The notes below the pieces were generated by a model. It was not told where the DNA came from. It worked only from the letters and a program-made list of their open reading frames with translations, and did not search any database. DNA of 64,000 nt, taken from positions 310,001 through 374,000 of the forward strand of contig NW_026252096.1 in the NCBI RefSeq assembly GCF_025399195.1, written 5' to 3'. The position numbers and the translations under genes are program-made. This stretch comes from Umbelopsis ramanniana AG (taxonomy: Eukaryota > Mucoromycota > Umbelopsidomycetes > Umbelopsidales > Umbelopsidaceae). Every line of letters begins with the position of its first letter. Within the stretch, counting starts at the first letter, position 1. This document shows positions 57,226-64,000 of the stretch, one piece after another.

Positions 57226-57840
57226 TTCAAGGTCAAGTTCTGAAACTGTATTGCGACAACATGACCACCATCGCATACATCAACAAATTTGGGGAGACGA
57301 ACTCACCTATGTTGTTGGAATTGGCTCAACGAATATGGAACTTCTGCCTCCTGACGGAGACGAGACTTGTACTGGCATACGTTCCGACCCATTTCAACCC
57401 GGCAGACAGCGTCTTACGGCCAACGAATCCGTCGGGGTCACCATCCGCCCACAGTGATTCCAAGATCTGTCCGGTAGCAGCATTTCGAGCTTACATAGCC
57501 CAACATGCCAGCTAATCTTGCCACGGAAACCATCAAGGCTTACCACATGTCCGCATAAATTACTTGATACGCCATATCCGTGATAACAACAAACCAATCT
57601 ACGCCCAAAGGATTAGCAAACATATCAAGGCGGTAATGTCTCACATCCCCAATACTTCCAGTCTCAATGGTAAGACATTGGGTTCTACTCGTGCTCTTGC
57701 TGCTGGCGCTTCAGTCGACGAAGTGGTTCGCCCATGGTAACTTGGCTTCTCGAGATACGTTCGAAACGTTTTATCGGTTGTCCACCGAACATCACAAAAA
57801 TTTCACAGCGTTGACGCTGTCTGAATCTCTGGAGTCACAA
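57226..57840 (+). pseudogene. DIRS-type retrotransposon relic (RNase H and tyrosine recombinase)
   Basis: Begins with FQGQVLKLYCDNMTTIAYIN, KFGETNSPMLLELAQRIWNF and YVPTHFNPADSVLRP, the RNase H-like end of DIRS reverse transcriptase. It is followed by ICPVAAFRAYIAQ and, about 150 bp on, STRALAAGASVDEVVRPW, then after a frameshift LASRDTFETFYRLSTEHHKNF, the C-terminal part of a DIRS tyrosine recombinase including the Arg-containing STRALA and the Tyr of the TFYRLS motif. A large part of the recombinase is missing or disrupted by stops, so it is inactive. No terminal repeats were found. Confidence 0.72.
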
Positions 57841-58176
57841 GACAGGGATCCACAATCCGACATATATATCTCTAAGGCTTCTCCTATGAAGCTGTCGTCA
57901 CCAAAAATAAAAAATGTCAGATCAACCGAACGCCGATTCAATACCGGCGAAGTCAAATTGAATATCCTCTTTAAATTAAAATTTCTTTTGCATTTTTACA
58001 TTATAAGTCACGAAACAATAAGTTTCAATAGAGCAGTTGATTAATAGAATAAAAAGCAGTTTTTAACCTCACGAGAAGTTCACACGCCTGCAGGATAATA
58101 CAATAAGTCGTACAGTAATCTAAACAGACAAAGCAATCAGCGCTTTTTAATCTTGGGTGAATAACCAAAAAGATAT

Positions 58177-58248
58177 AGGTCTCACCGAGAATCGAACTCG
58201 GGCTGCCAGATTCAGAGTCTGGAGTCATAACCATTAGACCATGAAACC
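58177..58248 (-). tRNA. tRNA-Gln (anticodon CTG)
   Basis: 72 nt, no intron. Acceptor GGTTTCA pairs with TGAGACC, discriminator T as in other fungal tRNA-Gln. D-arm GTCTAATGGTTATGAC, anticodon arm CCAGA-CTCTGAA-TCTGG (anticodon CTG), T-arm CGAG-TTCGATT-CTCG. It lies directly after the DIRS relic, among mobile DNA. Confidence 0.95.
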
Positions 58249-58900
58249 CTTATTTGCGAGGTGCGTAGTTATAGTATTTATATACCATATAATAACTTAT
58301 TCAAACGCTATCAAATGTAATTTCTAGAGGGCTCAGCCGTCATTCCTGCTTATGATCTTCATAATTGCAAAATAAATCTTATTTTTTATTTAATACTGCT
58401 ATAAATTAGACTCCATTATTATGGGATTCCAATGCATTCAATTTTTTGCTCTCTTCTTTGCTCCATCTCTCAAACTATTACTAGGACTTTTCATGTCTTA
58501 TGCGCACTGCGGGAAACCGTTCGTTCTTTCGAGTAGTAAACAACATAAATCTCAATTGCAATTCTATCTAATAAATGAGGCTTTGTTTTTTGCATATCTC
58601 TAGTGTTAACAGAATCATTCTGGCCGTTCTGAATGGACTGGGGACATCGCTAATACTAGTTCATGCTTATCAGGACATCGAGAAACATCGCTGAAAACTC
58701 AAAATGATAATATAACTTTGTCAGCATCATAACTCTATAGTAAAAATTTAAGGAGCTATAACGCTTTGAACTATATCGCAGTGTTCGTGATGGCGCGGCG
58801 TAAACTTGATCATCGACCATTTTGTCAATTACAGGAAGTACGGATCACGGCTTCATATACTTGGCTATAATGCCTCTAAATTAGTATGTGTAAAATTTTG
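58249..58900. other. Gene-poor stretch after tRNA-Gln
   Basis: No supported gene; AT-rich with short random frames only. It may include the 3' side of the copia fragment that follows. Confidence 0.35.
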
Positions 58901-58919
58901 AACGTCGATCCTCGCTTTT

Positions 58920-59210
58920 TGCAGTTTTAGCTTGTCTTTATTGACACAATTAGCAATCTTCTAGGCATCTTGCTCAATGGTAGCCACAAAATCATCAACA
59001 CATATAAAAGTAAGAGATCCGAATTCAATGTTGACGAAATTATCAAATCAAAAAAATTTATGGCCTAGTCTAGCCCACTTCTGCATAAAATCTTAACCGT
59101 GATGCAACTTCATTAACCTGCTCCGTTCAGTCTGCTTCCACAACCGAAGTACAGTGGTGAACGGCGGATCTGACTGTACATTTGTCTGGTGAAAGGATCT
59201 GGCAGCAATC
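58920..59210 (-). pseudogene. Ty1/copia reverse transcriptase fragment
   Basis: Reading leftward, a frame carries IEFGSLTFICVDDFVATIEQ followed by a stop and then KIANCVNKDKLKLQK. The VDD with hydrophobic flanks fits the YVDD catalytic box of copia reverse transcriptase. Upstream pieces (FHQTNVQSD; FMQKWARLG) loosely fit the HQMDV and MGF regions. Several stops interrupt it. Short and weak, but the VDD box in this setting is suggestive. Confidence 0.4.
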
Positions 59211-61344
59211 ACGTATACACTGCCCGAGTGGAATATGGCGTCTGTTTAATCTTCTTATGTGGCATGAATGCATACCATGTGATGACCCGATGGATAAGAG
59301 GACCATCTACATAGCTCAAAAAAGTTCGGAAGCAATAAAACCGGCCGTTTTGATTAAGGTGTATGTACCTCATGTTTTGATTTGGCCAATGATTTATAGT
59401 CTGCTAATATCTTATAACATGGCTCAGCTACATGATTGATATGGAAAGGTAAAACGGTGCATCCGACGGCCATTTATAGTCTGGACACCATTTAGACTAC
59501 TATAAATCTGCAATCTGAGGTACCTTTTCATGATTGAGAAACAGGCAAGCTCAGGCGACATGAGCATAAGAGAGAGCACGGCAAGCGAAAGAATTCAGTG
59601 ACCAATACTTCAAAGGCTGTAGCAAACAAGTTGTGCATTCATCACCTTTATTGTATGGTTCAGGAGATAATTCGGTATCCATGGAATCACTAGCGGCCGA
59701 CGATACCTGAAACGAAACCTCCTGCTAACACTAAATCTGACCTCAGCCTTTTTGCAAGCAATCGAAAATGATGGAAATGTTTATTTGAAGGTGACGGCAC
59801 GAACTTTCTGCGAAATTCAAGGGTTAATATGCGGCATCAGCATCGACCTGAAATTCCATCGCTGCAAGGGACGACGATACGATACTGACGGAAGGTGTAA
59901 TAACAGTCAGCAAATGATCTATGGTGTTAGCTGTGTCTAAACTGGCTCACAAAAGTACTAACGACTGGTGACTCAGCGCAGAAGTATGTATCAAGAGTTA
60001 AAAAATGACAGGAACGTATGACCATGGCGGTACTGAGCTCTTCGTTACAGCTGCAGGAAAACACAGTTGAAATCTTGATCGGCTACCACTGTCATCGTGC
60101 ATTAACACTGCAAGCAAATGTGTTGAGTTCGCATAATGAGTCATTAAAGCAAGCAGGTGGAAACTTGAGTCGCCACCATCCACACCTATATTCCAGTGGT
60201 CATGACGAGTTATTATGGATAACTTTCTTTTTTAAGCTAGACGGCATACACCAGGATTTCACTCGTGTGTTTTGCTTTGCAAATCCAAATTATGTTGTTC
60301 AAAGTGACTGACTTACCTATTAGTGCTTTGCTTACACAAGTTTCAATTATGAAAAAAGCTTTTTGTAATACCATTCTTAAGTATGTACTAAGATACATTT
60401 TTTGCTCTTCAAGATCTAGATGGTCGAAATGGGTTCTTCACATAAAGCTACCTTCTGAAATGCAGCATAATAGGACTGTTCACACTTTTATCTTTAGGAG
60501 TGATTTCATGCACATGACAGCATACAAAAGATATTACATGTATTGACATTTTCAATAAACTTCATGTGCTACGGTCTATTTCCTAAAAGTACTAGAATCA
60601 AACTAAAGATGCTTAATATCAAAGAGTACTGAAAGTAAACAGACTTACATAAATTCGAACTTTAGGGTAATTATCATAGTATAACTAACCCATATTTACT
60701 CTAAGCAATAGCCAAATTCGAAATGCTACACTCTTTAATTCCTAGGTTTCATCAGATTTATTTGAAATATGAATTTGGTATTGATATCTATGGAATCTAG
60801 GTATGGTTAGAGAAGTTGTGGTGCGGTTTGAGATCACTGAAAAAGCTAGAAAATTGTGTAATATAGCGAAAGTTTCTTTACTGTGGAGGATAGAAATTTT
60901 GAAAGAGCAGGAGACGCCAAGGGTTATTGAATAGAGTTGAGAGGACGAAAAGGCTGTTAGAAACTACGATAGGGATTTCTCACCTCCAGTGTTGAGATTC
61001 ACTACTCTGAGTGGATGGCCAAAGCGCAAGTTTCCTGTCGATCACCACAGAGGATTATTTACTCGCGGATTGAGAATTCCGGCGTAATATCTCGTGACTC
61101 AATATCCTAATGGGAAGCCTTCGAGATGGATTCAGTCATCACGAACTTTGAAATTCAGATCTTCTGCCTTTCAATATAACCAAGACAACTAACGGATACC
61201 CAACTCTTACCAGTCATAACGTTCGGTTGCGATTCTTTAGTTAGATCGTTTGAAACGCCTAATACCGTATCCCCACTGGCAAAAATTTTATATAGAACGA
61301 CGGACAAGCTCGTTGAACACACATAAGACGGGTGGAAGTGGGAG
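59211..61344. other. Gene-poor region before the gypsy gag relic
   Basis: About 2.1 kb without a supported gene. Short frames (59182-59439, 60018-60311, 60265-60546) have no recognisable motifs. The right end (about 60800-61340) could be the LTR/leader of the gypsy element, but no LTR pair was identified. Confidence 0.35.
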
Positions 61345-62084
61345 GTGGAAGCCATATATACTACATTAATGGAAATAAGATATAATCAAGAGAAGATGAA
61401 GGAGGCAGTGAAGCAAGAAATTAATGAACTCCCCAGAGAATTACACGTAGCGAACCCGGCTTCATTCAGGAGATCACTTGAGCAGGCAGAGATTGACGAC
61501 AGGACCATCTGCTACGGATATTCTCAGAATGAATTCAAGGCAAGGTTCTCACAGACTCTTGCTCGTGAACAACTCCAACAAATCAAGCAAACCGGATCCA
61601 TCACAGAATACATCGCGGCGTTCCGCTTGATCATGAAAGAGCTACCGAGCATGTGTTTTAAAGATGCCATATTTTACTTCGTTCAGGGCCTTCGTACGAC
61701 ACTAGGCTTCGTGTGATGTATGAGGATCCAAATACCTTGGAGGAAGCGTATCGCTATGCCGAATTTGTCGACATGGTACATATGATTGCTAGAGGACCAG
61801 ACCTTCCGGTAGCCCCCCATGGAAACGGAGAGGACTTCCAAGCCAACGGAAACTTCCTAACTGAACAAGTTACTCCCATGGACATGAATTTAAAAGAAAA
61901 AATACGCAAAGACGAGGTCAACAACTTCATGCAGTGGAGCAGCTTCTTGCCGCGAAGGAACAGGAAGACCGAATTGAAGCAGATTGTGTGTCAATACTGC
62001 CACAAACCTGGTCACATTAAAGGGAAGTGTCGCGTTAGAAAAGCCGACATTGCAAAGCTCGATCAAGCACAGCAACAGAAGTAA
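61345..62084 (+). pseudogene. Ty3/gypsy gag gene, frameshifted
   Basis: Two frames form one gag. The first carries a capsid-like part (SQNEFKARFSQTLAREQLQQ, then IKQTGSITEYIAAFRLIMKE, LPSMCFKDAIFYFVQGLR). A frameshift near 61700 moves the sequence to the second frame (LRVMYEDPNTLEEAYRYAEF) and on to a zinc knuckle, CQYCHKPGHIKGKC (C-x2-C-x4-H-x4-C), near 62000. The single break means it is no longer translated as one protein unless programmed shifting occurs, which I consider unlikely here. Confidence 0.8.
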
Positions 62085-62982
62085 ACAGGGGATCTTTCAA
62101 TGTACACTTGTTAAAGACGAAGGTCACCTGTGCAATCCGTAAATGAATTTTTGTTTATCCCAGCAAGACTGGAAGTTTCGATAAAGATGTGCTTACAAAG
62201 ACAGATAGTTGGGAAAAGGTAGAGCTTTATATAGTCTGTGCTAAAAGTGAGCTTGTAAGCTTTTGATGAAGCTCTGATCTGTTTTAAAAAAATTTCTGCT
62301 CCCTTTCTCTCTGATATTTTTACCCTTCCTATTCTTTTCTTTACTTTTACTTACCTACCACAATTCACATTCAACCTCAAGCCAGTCATCCATGCACGCC
62401 AATACAAATCTCTCTGCATGGTTTATCGCAATGTATGTAAACATTAGGTTCTCAACACTGTCCTGCACCGACCACTGAACAGCGCCTGTTTCTCACCTAT
62501 TCTTATAACTATACTCAATCTTTTATGCTTCCATTATATCTACAAGCCTTAGCAAGACCTGACACAGTGCGTAGATGGAGGGATTTCAAGAAAAAAATGG
62601 AGTGTTTTTTGGGTGCGTTATATGCTATGTAAAGAGTTTTTATGACAAAAATAAGCTATTTTATGACTTGGTGACAAATAAATCAATACTATTCCACTGG
62701 CCTACTACCGATTTCTATGCACAAATTCAACCAAGATAGCTCATCCATTTGGTGGATGTTCTTCAATATGTACTAACAAAAATGACTTTGTCAACTCTGA
62801 TTTCTCATGCTTAAACATCGCTTCTTCATTCATATTGTGGCAGTTGAGGTGAGTATAGTGGGTGTTACGATATGACCGTTCTTCCTTTATTTGAGATCAC
62901 AAAAAATATAGAGGGAGGTCTAACGATAAGGCTAACAAACAAAACGCGGGAGGCAAGAGCCTTGAAATTTTAACTATATCCA
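62085..62982 (+). other. Non-coding spacer between gag and protease relics
   Basis: About 900 bp with no gypsy or other coding similarity, and pyrimidine-rich in the middle (ttttctttacttttacttacc near 62335-62355). In intact gypsy elements gag and protease are adjacent, so this looks like an insertion (for example a solo LTR) or a rearrangement, now unrecognisable. Confidence 0.4.
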
Positions 62983-63650
62983 ATGCCTGATCATACGCAT
63001 AAAGTTAGCATGTATCTATCTCAGTTGCTGGCAGCTACCACACCTTCGAAGTTACCTCTATGCGAAACAATGATGGAAGAGGTGGCCCTTTCTGTTATGG
63101 TTGACAGTGGCGCTAGTAATAACTACGTTGTTTCTCGAGTAGTGAGGCTCATCTTGCAACAAAAGACAGTTTAAGGCAGATAAAAGCGACAGCGGATGGA
63201 GAAGGAATAGCTACTGAGAGAGAAGTAGAGTGGCCTCTACTTTTCCTTGGCTTTAGAAAACGATTCGAGCCCGAGTGTTAGACTTGCAGTCTTACATGAT
63301 ATTAGGTCGGACATGGTTACGGCAATAATCATCAGTTGCAGTTGGCGTGAAGATAGTTGGGCATTGTGAGAGTGACGGAGAGAAACCTTAGTTATGACCA
63401 ATGTCTCACGAAGCGGTCGCAGAAGAATTGAACTACCCTTATCACACCAACAAAACGAAGCACCTCCTCAAACGGGATGAAGTGAGTGTTGTCTGCCATT
63501 GTGCTGAGAGAATATATCAATCTTGTACCTAATGACATCCTAATATTCAATCGGAGCGAGGAGGAACACACTGCACACTTACGACTTGTCCTAGCGAGAT
63601 TATAGGAAGCGAAGCTCATTGTGAATCGCGAGTTGAGTGCGGTCGATTAT
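62983..63650 (+). pseudogene. Ty3/gypsy protease and reverse transcriptase remnants
   Basis: At about 63085-63174 an aspartic-protease active site is seen, ALSVMVDSGASNNYV (DSGA). Further on, in shifted frames, REVEWPLLFLGF and VLDLQSYMILGRTWL match the protease end. At 63505-63640 NDILIFNRSEEEHTAHLRLV followed by LARL, a stop and EAKLIVNREL matches the gypsy reverse transcriptase palm (YxDDILIFSRSEEEH), with the catalytic Asp pair degraded to ND. Multiple stops; inactive. It continues without further clear motifs to the window end. Confidence 0.75.
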
Positions 63651-64000
63651 GTTTACAACATTGTATGCCGCACGCGCAGTGCCGGTGGCATTATCAGAAG
63701 ACGTATTAAAGCCTTTAACAGTAGGTCGTGATGCGTTCTGGTTGCTCTGAAAATCCTAACTGAACTACAGTCCTTTTAGAAATAATTTGAGCTGACATCA
63801 TGTAAGTTTAGCTTCGTATCAAAATGTAGAACTCTGCCAAAAGATTAAACGGATATCTTCCCAATATACAATTGTTTTCTTCAAACATGCACCTCTGCCT
63901 ACCACAATATGAGCTGACTGCTTATTTGCCAATAGCAATTTCATAAAATCATGAGATAGTCTAGGTTGGAGAAGTCAGTCCCGCTGATCTTGAACATATA
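63651..64000. other. Window end, unassigned
   Basis: No ORF or motif that I can support. It is probably further degraded gypsy sequence. Confidence 0.3.

Noticed and set aside
57667-58044. A secreted host protein starting MVRHWVLLVLLLLALQS
   Set aside because: The apparent signal peptide is an out-of-frame reading of the DIRS recombinase; the other frame gives the conserved STRALAAGAS motif, and later residues join the recombinase end.

Overview
This is nuclear DNA from a filamentous fungus, most likely an early-diverging lineage (Mucoromycota, probably Mucorales-like). The evidence is many short GT-AG introns (about 50-90 nt) cutting conserved eukaryotic genes, fungal families (RTA1, Dal5-type permease, CSC1 channel, GH18 chitinase, serine-rich cupredoxin), eukaryotic tRNAs, and relics of Ty3/gypsy, DIRS, Ty1/copia and Fanzor elements. 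I place the taxon by inference, not by a marker gene. A run of 100 Ns (25968-26067) marks an assembly gap. Exon joins were worked out by hand from splice sites, reading frame and family conservation, without transcript data.

Layout. 0.25-1 kb: ribosomal protein eL19 (-). 1.5-3.5 kb: a decayed Fanzor nuclease gene (+). 4-10.1 kb: a choline/ethanolamine phosphotransferase, a 2H-phosphoesterase protein, a proline-iminopeptidase-like hydrolase and a medium-chain reductase. 10.5-13.5 kb: a tRNA-Ser and broken retroelement pieces. 14-19.1 kb: an RTA1-like membrane protein and an allantoate-type permease. 20-26.2 kb: a second tRNA-Ser, Cu/Zn SOD head-to-head with a hotdog thioesterase, a rhomboid protease and tRNA-Pro. 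26.6-47.4 kb is a dense housekeeping block: DHX37/Dhr1 helicase, NKAP, MED23 (head-to-head with NKAP), a coiled-coil protein, a bHLH factor, a tail-anchored coiled-coil protein and a CSC1/OSCA channel. 47.5-57 kb holds secreted and metabolic genes: GH18 chitinase, cupredoxin, amidase, PL14-like lyase and an Ada/AraC-type DNA-binding protein. 57-64 kb is gene-poor: gypsy and DIRS fragments, tRNA-Gln, a copia fragment and a broken gypsy gag-pol.

How genes relate. There are no operons. Functional links are general ones: ribosome production (eL19, DHX37), splicing and transcription (NKAP, MED23, bHLH), wall and extracellular chemistry (chitinase, cupredoxin, lyase), and nitrogen scavenging (amidase with upstream GATA motifs, allantoate-type permease). 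Two gene pairs share short bidirectional promoters: SOD/thioesterase (205 bp) and NKAP/MED23 (113 bp).

Most notable: the Fanzor relic; an old tandem duplication inside the N-terminal part of MED23; a start codon split by an intron in eL19; a probable GC-AG intron in the lyase; two stopless introns whose length is a multiple of three; a eukaryotic Ada-type Cys4 plus AraC-helix protein; and an inverted pair of tRNA-Ser genes whose flanks are also duplicated.
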